From: a virus | Direction: 5' to 3' (one strand) | IMG/VR virus record: IMGVR_UViG_3300042350_005609 | Coordinates: 1 to 20,105 of that record | DNA length: 20,105 nt | In this document: one piece after another, positions 1-7,303 of the stretch | How positions within the stretch are numbered: the first letter of the stretch is position 1 | Layout of the letters: each line of letters begins with the position of its first letter | Translations under genes and position numbers: made by a program | The notes under the pieces: model-generated | What the model was told of the DNA's origin: nothing | The model's input: only the letters and a program-made list of their open reading frames with translations | Databases searched by the model: none

Positions 1-1
1 T

Positions 2-187
2 AGTGGCACATCTGGTTCATCAGGAACATCTGGTAATTCTGGTAGTAGTGGCACATCTGGTTCATCAGGAACTTCTGGTTCATCAGGAACCTCTGGTTCA
101 TCAGGAACATCTGGTAATTCTGGTAGTAGTGGGACATCTGGTTCTTCTGGCACATCTGGTTCATCAGGAACATCTGGAACTGGATTT
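2..187 (+). repeat. Collagen-like Gly-X-Y repeat array (about 20 triplets)
   Basis: About twenty consecutive codon triplets encode GTS, GSS or GNS, ending in GTG. The DNA is a 9-nt-periodic array with a longer-range copy: the block beginning ggcacatctggttcatcagg near nt 5 recurs about 90 nt later. Proline is absent, so any triple helix would rest on Gly packing and Thr/Ser. Such arrays are prone to slippage and recombination. The array continues off the left edge. Confidence 0.85.
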
Positions 188-1354
188 ACAACAATAACAA
201 ATGCCGTGGATAACAGAGTATTGACATCAGATGGAACCACAAATTCAGCAAATGCTGAAAGTGCATTGAGTGTTTTATCAAATGTAACCGTAATGCAATC
301 TTCAATATGGGCAACTGGAAGTGTTTATACAACTGGTAGTATTTATGTTACTGGAAGTATAGATGTAAAAACCACACCAGGAACCGCATCTATTATGGGC
401 TTGGTATCAAGTGCTTCTTATACAGAGATATTTGAAATAGTTGGTAGTAACGGAACATATAATTGGAATAAACCATCATGGGCAAAAACCGTAACTGTTG
501 TTTGTATTGCCGGAGGAGGAGGTGGTGGTGGAGCAAGAACGGCATTTTCTTCTGTAAATCGTTTTTCAACTGGTGGTGCAGGTGGTGCAGGTGGTGCAAT
601 AGTCATGGGCAGATTTGATGCTTCAAATTTATCAAGTACAGTTCTTGTGACCGTTGGTAGAGGTGGAAATTCAACAACAACTTTACAAGGACAAGTTCCT
701 GGAGCAGGTGGTATTGGTGGAGATAGTACATTTGGTGAGTATATTCGTGCTCAAGGTGGTGCAGGTGGTGTTGGTAGTATTACGAGTGCAAATACTACAA
801 CTACAACTACATATACAGTTGGCAGAGGTTCAATAGGATTCATGGGATTCGGCAGTGGTTGGGGTGGTCGTGGTATCGTTTTACCGACTACTGGTATTGA
901 CGGAGAACCACCGGCATTACCAATGCGAGATGCTATAAATGCACCATTTGCACCGGCATCTGCTTATCCTTGGCCATCCGCATTAACAACCACCGGTGGA
1001 GGTGGGGGAGCTGGTATGGATTGTCTGTCTCAACCATGTGCTGCATACAGCGGTAGAGGAGCTGGTGGTAGAATCAATGGTGGTGGTAGAGGAACTGCTT
1101 ATCCAAGCTATGATGTTGCTGGTGTAGTTCCAAATAATGTTACTTATCAAAGACCAACAAACAATAATGTTCCTGCATATTACACATTAGTTGGATTAGG
1201 TGGTCGTGGTGGAGAATCCGGCGTTGATGCAGAGGATGGTGCATTATATGGCGGTGGTGGAGGTGGTGCAAGACCGCAACCTGCTCAAAATACGGATGGG
1301 TTTCCAAGTGGTAAAGGTGGAAACGGTGTTGTAGTAGTAATTTCAGAGGCATAA
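2..1354 (+). CDS. Phage tail fibre/adhesin with collagen-like repeats and glycine-rich C-terminal domain (5' partial)
   Basis: The frame is open from the first bases, so the gene starts upstream of the window; 450 residues are visible. The first 60 or so are Gly-X-Y triplets (GTS, GSS, GNS), a collagen-like shaft. A linker with DNRVLTSDGT follows, then short TGS motifs (ATGSVYTTGSIYVTGS). From about nt 420 the sequence changes to a glycine-rich domain: a WNKPSWAKTVTVV strand leads into a run of seven Gly, further Gly-rich stretches follow, and it ends GKGGNGVVVVISEA. That start and finish are typical of the Gly-rich domains at the tips of phage fibres, including polyglycine-sandwich adhesins. 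The probable role is binding a host surface receptor at the fibre tip. An internal GTG at 206 could serve as a start, but the frame is uninterrupted upstream, so I treat it as internal. The receptor cannot be predicted. Confidence 0.85.
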   Translation, partial: SGTSGSSGTSGNSGSSGTSGSSGTSGSSGTSGSSGTSGNSGSSGTSGSSGTSGSSGTSGTGFTTITNAVDNRVLTSDGTTNSANAESALSVLSNVTVMQSSIWATGSVYTTGSIYVTGSIDVKTTPGTASIMGLVSSASYTEIFEIVGSNGTYNWNKPSWAKTVTVVCIAGGGGGGGARTAFSSVNRFSTGGAGGAGGAIVMGRFDASNLSSTVLVTVGRGGNSTTTLQGQVPGAGGIGGDSTFGEYIRAQGGAGGVGSITSANTTTTTTYTVGRGSIGFMGFGSGWGGRGIVLPTTGIDGEPPALPMRDAINAPFAPASAYPWPSALTTTGGGGGAGMDCLSQPCAAYSGRGAGGRINGGGRGTAYPSYDVAGVVPNNVTYQRPTNNNVPAYYTLVGLGGRGGESGVDAEDGALYGGGGGGARPQPAQNTDGFPSGKGGNGVVVVISEA

Positions 1355-1355
1355 A

Positions 1356-2297
1356 ATGGCAGTTTACAAAATATATGATACAGGTAGTGGTGCAATTTTT
1401 AATGTAGTAGAATGGGATGGTGTTGGATCTTTCACATTACCAACATTTCATAGTATGTCACTATACACTGGTTCATTAACGGGTTCTGATCAATGGACTG
1501 GATCTGGAGATTATTCTGTTACAATACAGGCAGGACTATTTTTTGGAGAATTAACAGGTGCAGCATCAGGATCATTCACCGGTTCACTAACCGGTTCATT
1601 CAACAATTACTCAGGATCACTTGGCTGGATATATTCATTTCCAACTGGATCATGGCAAACCGGTTCATTTACTGGTTCATTCACTGGATCATTAGAGGGA
1701 TCCGCATCTTATGCAATATCTTCATCATTTGCAACAACTGCATCTTATGTACTCGGCGGTGCAGGTGTAACTGTTACAAATGCAGGTGATAATAGAATAA
1801 TAACTTCCGATGGAACTTCAACTGGACTTGTTGGTGAATCTAATCTATCATTTGATAGTGTAAATTTACGTGTAACCGGTTCTATGGATATTACCGCAGG
1901 AATAACAATGAACTCGTCATCATTAAACAATCCATTATTCAAAGGTTATTATGAAACTATGGTTTCAAAGTCAGTATCGGCTGATTATGCCGGTGGTATA
2001 GTTCAGATAGATTTAAGTTTAGGAAACATATACAGAATAAATTTAACTGCAAATGTGGCGGATTTTAACATAACAAAAAATCCAACAGCATTGCAAGCTG
2101 GATCATTTACTCTAATTTATATTGGCGATGGTACACCTAGAACTGTTTCATGGGGAACAGAAGTAACTTGGCCAGGAGGTGCACCATCAGTAACTACTGC
2201 AGCCGGAAATATGGACATATATTCGTTTTTTACTGTAAATAGTGGAACAGAATATGTTGGATATGTTCTTGCACAAAATCAAAGTGGTTTAATTTAA
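1356..2297 (+). CDS. TGS-repeat tail fibre protein
   Basis: A 313-residue protein starting one base after the previous stop. The N-terminal third has repeated TGS units (SFTGSLTGSF and similar), then SYAISSSFATTASYVLGG, a low-complexity pattern I associate with fibre proteins of uncultured aquatic phages. Near residues 140-155 it has DNRIITSDGT, nearly the same as DNRVLTSDGT in the upstream fibre, so the two share a module. The C-terminal half (about 190-313) is less repetitive and beta-rich in appearance (GSFTLIYIGDGTPRTVSWG), as expected of a fibre head. There is no clear Shine-Dalgarno; translation may be coupled to the upstream gene. Structural role in the tail fibre is inferred from composition and position. 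Confidence 0.75.
   Translation: MAVYKIYDTGSGAIFNVVEWDGVGSFTLPTFHSMSLYTGSLTGSDQWTGSGDYSVTIQAGLFFGELTGAASGSFTGSLTGSFNNYSGSLGWIYSFPTGSWQTGSFTGSFTGSLEGSASYAISSSFATTASYVLGGAGVTVTNAGDNRIITSDGTSTGLVGESNLSFDSVNLRVTGSMDITAGITMNSSSLNNPLFKGYYETMVSKSVSADYAGGIVQIDLSLGNIYRINLTANVADFNITKNPTALQAGSFTLIYIGDGTPRTVSWGTEVTWPGGAPSVTTAAGNMDIYSFFTVNSGTEYVGYVLAQNQSGLI
1450..1720 (+). repeat. TGS/TGSF coding repeats
   Basis: Imperfect short repeats of the type (gg/ac)-ggt-tca-tt(c/a) encode TGSL, TGSF and SGS units at irregular 4-8 codon spacing. They form the N-terminal shaft-like part of the 1356-2297 protein. Confidence 0.6.
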
Positions 2298-2311
2298 TAT
2301 GAGAATAAGTT

Positions 2312-3457
2312 ATGATTGCTAATATATTACGAATGGCATTTGCTGCATCAGCATCATATACTATCTATACACCCCCAACTGAATTTAATCTTTTTTCATG
2401 GGGCGCAGGTACAAATGGTCAGTTGGGAAATACAAGTACCGTTAGTAGAAGTTCTCCAGTTCAAGTTGGAACTACTGCAATTTGGAAAGAAGTTCATTCA
2501 GGAGATTTTCACAGTATAGGTATTAGAAATAATGGAACCTTATGGTCTTGGGGCAATAATCCATTCGGTGAATTGGGAACTGGTAACACTACTCAAAGGA
2601 GTTCCCCAACACAAGTCGGTCTTTTAACTAATTGGAGTAAAGTAGCAACGGGAAACAATCATTCCCTTGCAATAAAAACCGATGGAACATTATGGGCTTG
2701 GGGATATAATGATAATGGCGAATTGGGTAATGGTAACAGAACAAGTATATCCAGTCCAGTTCAAATTGGATCCGATACAAATTGGGCAAAAATTGCGTGT
2801 GGTGCAAATCATTCCCTTGCAATAAAAACTAATGGAACACTTTGGGCATGGGGTGCAAGCACGGCAGGTGAAACTGGTCTTGGCATAACTGGAATTGGTG
2901 CCAGTGGAAGGCTATCACCAAGTCAAGTTGGATCATTAACTAATTGGGCTGAAATAGCTGGTGGTAATTATTTTACATTAGCAGTGAAAACAGATGGAAC
3001 ACTTTGGACATGGGGTGATAATCCAAATGGCAATTTAGGCACAGGTAACACAACAGATAGATCGAGTCCAGGTCAAGTTGGATCTTTAACTAACTGGAAA
3101 TATGTTGCAGCTTCACAGGGTCAAACTGGTAATTGTCATTCTCTTGCCGTAAAAACAGACGGAACACTTTGGGCATGGGGAGTAAATGCGGGTGCATTGG
3201 GTGATGGCACAACCACCCAAAGAAATTCTCCCGTTCAAATTGGTTCCCTAACAAATTGGGCAAATGTAGAAGCCGGAAGTTATTGTTCTATGGCGTTAAA
3301 AACTGATGGAACAATTTGGTCATGGGGGACAAACGCCAATGGAGAATTAGGTTTAGGTAACACAACAACTACATCAAGTCCTTCACAGATTGGCAGTTTA
3401 ACATCATGGTATAAAATAATGGCAGGAAGAAATCATATGCACGGATTAAGAACTTAA
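2312..3457 (+). CDS. Seven-bladed RCC1-repeat beta-propeller protein
   Basis: 381 residues made almost wholly of RCC1-type repeats. Each unit opens with LWSWG or LWAWG, continues G.LG.G.T..R.SP.QVGS.TNW, and closes with A.G..HSLA.KTDGT. The seven openings are at residues 27, 77, 127, 177, 231, 285 and 335, about 50 apart, which is what a closed seven-blade propeller needs. The first 25 residues are a short alanine-rich leader. RCC1 propellers are protein- or ligand-binding scaffolds; eukaryotic RCC1 is the exchange factor for Ran. Here the gene sits between fibre genes and a glycosyltransferase, so a virion-surface or receptor-binding role is the best inference. No catalytic function is visible. 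The strong similarity between blades suggests fairly recent internal duplication. Confidence 0.85.
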   Translation: MIANILRMAFAASASYTIYTPPTEFNLFSWGAGTNGQLGNTSTVSRSSPVQVGTTAIWKEVHSGDFHSIGIRNNGTLWSWGNNPFGELGTGNTTQRSSPTQVGLLTNWSKVATGNNHSLAIKTDGTLWAWGYNDNGELGNGNRTSISSPVQIGSDTNWAKIACGANHSLAIKTNGTLWAWGASTAGETGLGITGIGASGRLSPSQVGSLTNWAEIAGGNYFTLAVKTDGTLWTWGDNPNGNLGTGNTTDRSSPGQVGSLTNWKYVAASQGQTGNCHSLAVKTDGTLWAWGVNAGALGDGTTTQRNSPVQIGSLTNWANVEAGSYCSMALKTDGTIWSWGTNANGELGLGNTTTTSSPSQIGSLTSWYKIMAGRNHMHGLRT

Positions 3458-3490
3458 TTTATATTGAATTAAAAATTTGGAAAAATGATT

Positions 3491-3518
3491 AGAATTATGT
3501 ATATTTGTATGTAATTCT
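3491..3518 (+). other. Inverted repeat containing an ATATTT motif
   Basis: AGAATTA (3491-3497) and TAATTCT (3512-3518) are perfect inverted repeats. The 14-base centre can extend the stem with A-U and G-U pairs. No T-run follows, so it is not a convincing intrinsic terminator. It lies 16 bases before the glycosyltransferase start and overlaps the candidate promoter motif at 3500-3509. Function unknown. Confidence 0.35.
3500..3509 (+). promoter_or_regulatory. Candidate late-promoter motif (TATATTTGTA)
   Basis: A one-mismatch version of the ATATTTAT motif found in four other intergenic gaps. It lies 24 bases before the ATG at 3534, in the 76-bp gap after the RCC1 gene. Assigned only by recurrence. 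Confidence 0.25.
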
Positions 3519-3533
3519 ATTTAAGGTTTTGAA

Positions 3534-4550
3534 ATGAAAAGTGAAGTAATTGATCCATTAGATATTGCTCTAAACTACACTATAAATGGATTTCCAGAAA
3601 AAAGTGAAGATATATTGAGAAATCAGTCACAAGATGATTTACGTGTTCTTTTCAATTTAGGATGGCATGAAATGCGTCATGGTAATCTTAAAAAAGGATT
3701 TGAACATCTAAATTATGGAAGATACATAAATGTTTTTGGATTACCAGCCGTTCTTGGAAAAATATGGAAAGATGAACCACTTGAAAATAAAACATTGCTA
3801 TTCAGATGTGAAGGTGGATATGGTGATCAAATACTAAATTTTCGTTTTGCTAAAAAATTTCAAGAATTGGGTGCTAAAGTTGTAATATCATGTTCAACTG
3901 AATTAAAAGAATTATTTTCAAATCATGGATTTGTTTGCATTGATAATAAAGGTATACAGTTTCTTCATTATGATTATTGGGTTCCTGCTATGTCTGCCGC
4001 TTATGTATTGAATATGGAGTATGATGATATTGATGGTAGTCAATATATTTTTCCAAAAAATCCAATATCTTTGTTTTCCAAGAATAATAATTTGAAAATT
4101 GGTATTCGTTGGAGTGGTAATCCTGAATTTGAACACGAACAACATAGAAGGTTTCCACCAGAATTGATGATTGCACTATCAGAAATTCCAAACACATCGT
4201 TCTATTCACTACAAAGGGATGAAAATTGTATAGATGGATTGCCATTTTCTGATATGCGTGACCAAATGAAATCATGGGATGATACTACAAACATTATTGC
4301 AGATTTGGATTTAGTAATAACATCTTGTACTTCGATAGCTCATCTTTCAGGTGCAATGGGTATTCCCACATGGGTTATTGTTCCTATAATGCCATATTAT
4401 ACTTGGGTTTTTCCCGGTAATACTTCTCGTTGGTATAATTCTGTAAAATTATTTCGTCAAGAAAAATATGGAAAATGGGATGATACATTCTTAAAAATTA
4501 GAGAAGAACTCACTAAATTATCAGAAGAACATAGTAAACAATCGGTTTAA
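3534..4550 (+). CDS. GT9/GT-B-like glycosyltransferase
   Basis: 338 residues with helical, TPR-like residues 30-75 (ILRNQSQDDLRVLFNLGWHEM) and then a GT-B-type transferase. Key motifs are LLFRCEGGYGDQILNFRF (88-105, N-terminal nucleotide-fold loop), IGIRWSGNPEFEHEQHRRF (189-207), YSLQRDE (224-230) and a C-terminal donor-site signature DLDLVITSCTSIAHLSGAMG (257-276) followed by a PTW..VP segment. This pattern matches heptosyltransferase-like (GT9) and TPR-linked transferases, which move a sugar from a nucleotide-sugar donor to an acceptor. The acceptor is not evident. Position after three fibre-type genes suggests glycosylation of a fibre protein or alteration of host surface glycans. AAGG lies 11 bases before the ATG. 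There is no signal peptide, so it should be cytoplasmic. Confidence 0.8.
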   Translation: MKSEVIDPLDIALNYTINGFPEKSEDILRNQSQDDLRVLFNLGWHEMRHGNLKKGFEHLNYGRYINVFGLPAVLGKIWKDEPLENKTLLFRCEGGYGDQILNFRFAKKFQELGAKVVISCSTELKELFSNHGFVCIDNKGIQFLHYDYWVPAMSAAYVLNMEYDDIDGSQYIFPKNPISLFSKNNNLKIGIRWSGNPEFEHEQHRRFPPELMIALSEIPNTSFYSLQRDENCIDGLPFSDMRDQMKSWDDTTNIIADLDLVITSCTSIAHLSGAMGIPTWVIVPIMPYYTWVFPGNTSRWYNSVKLFRQEKYGKWDDTFLKIREELTKLSEEHSKQSV

Positions 4551-4551
4551 C

Positions 4552-4560
4552 ATATTTATA
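4552..4560 (+). promoter_or_regulatory. Candidate late-promoter motif (ATATTTATA)
   Basis: One of five related AT motifs in intergenic gaps. It sits immediately after the glycosyltransferase stop and 35 bases before the ATG at 4596. On the opposite strand it reads TATAAATA, the T4 late-promoter consensus, but no gene lies downstream in that direction. Confidence 0.35.
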
Positions 4561-4595
4561 GATAGTATATTGTTTTTAACAAAAAGAGTTTATAC

Positions 4596-5045
4596 ATGAA
4601 ATATATTTTAGTAGAAAATGGAAACATCGTTGGAAATCCAATGGAACTTCCAAGAAATTGGGCAAATATATCAAATTTTTATCTTTTTGATAATGAAACA
4701 TTGAAACAATATGGTTGGTACCCGTTTAGATTTGTGGAAGCAGAAATAAATTCAAATCAATTTTATGATGGAAGCGATTTTGTTATTGAAGAAGACGAAG
4801 TAGTTGAATACCAAAAGGTTCGTAATAAAACCCCACAAGAAATTGAAGAAGAACTTGAAAGTCAATGGGCTTTTATTCGTCGCCGTAGAAATGAATTTTT
4901 ATTGGAATGTGATTGGACACAACTACAAGACAGTCCATTGTCTGAACAAAAACAACAAGAATGGCAAACATATCGTCAGTCTTTAAGAGATATAACAGTA
5001 CAATCTGATCCATTCAATATAATTTGGCCAACAAAACCAGAATAA
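4596..5045 (+). CDS. Phage tail (fibre) assembly chaperone
   Basis: 149 residues. Residues 88-149 match the phage tail assembly chaperone pattern: RRRRNEFLLECDWTQLQDSP, then WQTYRQSLRDI and the terminal IIWPTKPE. Members of this family are small cytoplasmic helpers encoded next to fibre genes and are needed for correct fibre or tail-tip assembly without being in the virion. The N-terminal part (1-80), with two acidic stretches, resembles the variable domain of these proteins. It lies at the downstream end of the fibre block, as expected. Start chosen at the only in-frame ATG after the 45-bp gap; the ribosome site (AAGAG) is weak. Confidence 0.8.
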   Translation: MKYILVENGNIVGNPMELPRNWANISNFYLFDNETLKQYGWYPFRFVEAEINSNQFYDGSDFVIEEDEVVEYQKVRNKTPQEIEEELESQWAFIRRRRNEFLLECDWTQLQDSPLSEQKQQEWQTYRQSLRDITVQSDPFNIIWPTKPE

Positions 5046-5048
5046 AAT

Positions 5049-5792
5049 ATGAACAACAAAATTCTTAAATTGATAAAAGAAATGAACCTTGCTATATTCA
5101 ATGAAAATGAATTAGTGGACAAAGATATTGTTGTTCTGTATCCTGGCAAATTTCAACCGATGGCAATTTATCATCGTGAAGAATATGAAAGAATTTGCCG
5201 TAAATTTGATAAAGACAATGTTATTATTGTTACAAATGATATTACAGATCCAATAGAAAAACCATTAACGTATGACGAGAAGTTTGCAATAATGCGTCGT
5301 CATAATGTCAAACATATTCAAAAATCAAATACACCATTTCATGCAACAAATGTTATAGAACAATTTGATGGTGATGCTACTGTTGTAATTTATGCGGTGG
5401 ACAAGGATGATGTATCGAAATTAAAAGATTACAAAAGATTGATGAAATGGAATGGTAGTAGTCATTTGCCATACAAAGATATTCAAAATCCATATGTGTA
5501 TTACATGGTAGTGAATCATGTCATATATGATATTCCATCATTTGGCGAAATGGGTTCAAAGAGTATTTTTGCTGCTTTGGCAGACCGTTCTGCTAAATTA
5601 TCCGAATTAAAATCTCGTTTCATTTCCATATTTGGTTGGTTTGATGTAGAGATATTCAATATGGTTGTTTCAAAGTTCAATACTAAACGCGGTAAAATGA
5701 AAGAAAGTAAAAAAGATAAAAATGGTTTAAGACCATTACACATGATAACAAGAAAATTTTGGAATAAAGTTTACAATGAAATAATAAAATAA
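5049..5792 (+). CDS. Nucleotidyltransferase-fold protein with degenerate active site
   Basis: 247 residues. VVLYPGKFQPMAIYHREEYE (28-47) aligns with the first strand and HxGH loop of cytidylyl/NMN adenylyltransferases, whose usual form is GRFQPFHxGH. Here the loop is A39-I40-Y41-H42: the first His and the Gly are lost. VIIVTND (58-64) and TYDEKFAIMRRHNV (74-87) fit the family. The second nucleotide-binding motif, normally ISSTxIR, reads MGSKSIFAAL (168-177) with Phe at the Arg position. Catalysis is therefore doubtful. Related phage proteins with intact HxGH loops have, as I recall, a short helical leader like the MNNKILKLIKEMNLAIFNEN here. It starts 3 bases after the chaperone gene. It may be a structural or binding relic of an NAD-metabolism enzyme. 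Confidence 0.7.
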   Translation: MNNKILKLIKEMNLAIFNENELVDKDIVVLYPGKFQPMAIYHREEYERICRKFDKDNVIIVTNDITDPIEKPLTYDEKFAIMRRHNVKHIQKSNTPFHATNVIEQFDGDATVVIYAVDKDDVSKLKDYKRLMKWNGSSHLPYKDIQNPYVYYMVVNHVIYDIPSFGEMGSKSIFAALADRSAKLSELKSRFISIFGWFDVEIFNMVVSKFNTKRGKMKESKKDKNGLRPLHMITRKFWNKVYNEIIK

Positions 5793-5803
5793 AAGGTTAT
5801 GTT

Positions 5804-6430
5804 ATGGATATTAAAATTGATGGATTGAAAGATGTAAAAAAATTACTTGATGGTTCACATGACAGTCAGACTAAAATACAGTTAGGGTATGACGGTGAGA
5901 AGGCTAAAATTAGTCCAGCCAGAGAAGTCGGTGAAAAATGGTTTGATGAACAAGGGAATGAGTGGGAACAAAAAGATGGTTACTCTGTAAAATTGGGGAA
6001 AAAGTGGCAACAAGAATTGCATGAATACTTAAACACATTTCCAAAATGTCAAAAAGAAACTTGCACATGCATTATGCCAAAAAAACTAGATGAAAAAATG
6101 CGTAGGATTCATGGTATGTGTTTGGATTGTGTTGTTTCAATGGAACATAAACTTCGTATTGAAGGAAAATGGGAAGAATATGAAAAAACAAAATTAAAAG
6201 AAAATGCAATGGCATGGTTAAATGAGGCAGAGAGTGATAAGAATAGAATTGTAGATGAACTTACAAAATTAGAGTTTACAAAAAATGAATTTGGTGATAT
6301 TGAAAAATGGGACACACGATTGAACAAAGAAGAACTTTTGTTAAAAATAGAATCGGAATTTGATGAGTTCAGAAAAAACTTCATCGAAAAACTAGAAAAA
6401 GATTTGGAACAAATAAATAATGAAAAATAA
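5804..6430 (+). CDS. Conserved phage protein with Cys cluster (possible zinc site)
   Basis: 208 residues. Cysteines at 82, 87, 89, 106 and 109 form CxxxxCxC and CxxC groups around RIHGMCLDC, a plausible zinc-binding site. The C-terminal half (about 115-208) is charged and helical, probably coiled coil. I recall similar sequences (TFP.C....CxC....DEKMR.IHGMC.DC) from uncultured marine phages but know no function. The upstream sequence AAAAGG lies about 8 bases before the ATG. The last 11 bases overlap the next gene. An RNA- or protein-binding role is possible; nothing in the sequence decides it. Confidence 0.7.
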   Translation: MDIKIDGLKDVKKLLDGSHDSQTKIQLGYDGEKAKISPAREVGEKWFDEQGNEWEQKDGYSVKLGKKWQQELHEYLNTFPKCQKETCTCIMPKKLDEKMRRIHGMCLDCVVSMEHKLRIEGKWEEYEKTKLKENAMAWLNEAESDKNRIVDELTKLEFTKNEFGDIEKWDTRLNKEELLLKIESEFDEFRKNFIEKLEKDLEQINNEK

Positions 6431-6728
6431 TCCTATATCAGAAACTTTTAGTGGAATAAGAGGTAGGTTATCATCAAAAAGAATGATGATGTTTTTTTCC
6501 TTTATGATTATGATATTTATGGCAATACTATCTACTTTCTACGATAAGAAGATAGAACAATTTATATTTGATGGTTTTCTTTACATTGTAGTTGGTAGTC
6601 TTTTTTCAGTTGCATCAGAACAATTTGCTACGAAATTTAGGAAACTTGATAATAGTGAATACTATGAAGAAATAAATGATATTGATATAGTTCACGATGA
6701 ACCAAAAAGAAAACGGAGAAATGAATGA
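6420..6728 (+). CDS. Two-TM membrane protein, holin-like
   Basis: 102 residues with two hydrophobic segments, about 22-40 (MMMFFSFMIMIFMAILSTF) and 47-66, and a charged, basic C-terminus ending KRKRRNE. The preceding SSKR, the FDGFLYIVVGSLF segment and the following SEQFATKF resemble small two-TM phage proteins often labelled holin or inner-membrane protein. Short length, two TM segments and a polar tail fit a class II holin, which would permeabilise the inner membrane at lysis. No endolysin is visible in the window, so this remains tentative. It overlaps the upstream gene by 11 bases and the downstream gene by 4 (ATGA), suggesting translational coupling. Confidence 0.65.
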   Translation: MKNNPISETFSGIRGRLSSKRMMMFFSFMIMIFMAILSTFYDKKIEQFIFDGFLYIVVGSLFSVASEQFATKFRKLDNSEYYEEINDIDIVHDEPKRKRRNE

Positions 6729-7300
6729 AACAAGTAATACTTGAAAGAGCAGTTCCAACTAACAAAAAACTATATGCAAGTGTAAAAGCCAGAATTAAAA
6801 AAAAATATAAAGTATGGCCAAGTGCTTATGCATCCGGTGCATTAGTAAAGGCATATAAAGCTGCTGGTGGTGGATTTCGTAATGTAAAAGAAGTTATGAA
6901 TAATGCATCTTATCAACTTGAAGGTTATTCAACAAATTCATGTGGTAAAATAACTGAATTACATTTCCGTTTACAAGAAAATGAACCAAACATGATGAAT
7001 GAGGCGGAATATCGTGGTAGAAAAGTTTCTCTAGGTAAACCTTTTAGAACACCCGGAGGTCCAAAAAAGTTTTCTGTTTATGTTAAAAAACCAAATGGAA
7101 ATGTTGTAAAAGTAAACTTTGGTCACAAGGGTGAGGGTGGAAAGAAAACAATGAAAATAAAAAAAAGTAATGCAGCTCGTAGAAAATCATTTCGTGCTCG
7201 TCATAATTGTCAATCACCTGGACCAAGACATAAAGCAAGGTATTGGTCATGCCGTTTTGGATGGCCTTCGAGTGGCAAGGGAGCAATAGATAAAACATAA
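6725..7300 (+). CDS. Basic two-domain conserved phage protein
   Basis: 191 residues, strongly basic. Residues 16-51 contain LYASVKARIKKKYKVWPSAY followed by ASGALVKAYKAAGGGF, a motif I associate with small uncharacterised proteins of aquatic phages and giant viruses. Residues 113-180 contain KKFSVYVKKPNGNVVKVNFG and then ARRKSFRARHNC and ARYWSCRFGW, a second conserved phage motif with Cys and His that could bind metal. The two motifs may be a fusion of separately occurring domains. Start overlaps the previous stop (ATGA), and GGAGA lies upstream. Function unknown; the basic charge would fit nucleic-acid or virion-core association. Confidence 0.7.
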   Translation: MKQVILERAVPTNKKLYASVKARIKKKYKVWPSAYASGALVKAYKAAGGGFRNVKEVMNNASYQLEGYSTNSCGKITELHFRLQENEPNMMNEAEYRGRKVSLGKPFRTPGGPKKFSVYVKKPNGNVVKVNFGHKGEGGKKTMKIKKSNAARRKSFRARHNCQSPGPRHKARYWSCRFGWPSSGKGAIDKT

Positions 7301-7303
7301 TAT

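Noticed and set aside
2-187. CRISPR-like or minisatellite array
   Set aside because: The repeats are a 9-nt codon pattern in an open reading frame with no spacers.
3-197. 64-residue His/Leu/Val-rich reading frame at the left edge
   Set aside because: It is a frame-shifted reading of the collagen-like repeat. The +2 frame gives regular Gly-X-Y triplets and continues without a stop into the fibre gene.
206-208. GTG as the start of the glycine-rich fibre protein
   Set aside because: The same frame is open upstream to the window edge and encodes a sensible collagen-like shaft, so this is an internal Val.
4553-4560. T4 late promoter TATAAATA on the minus strand (also at 10995-11002)
   Set aside because: Perfect on the minus strand, but no gene on that strand lies downstream; the motif recurs in one orientation ahead of + strand genes, so I list it as a + strand candidate instead.
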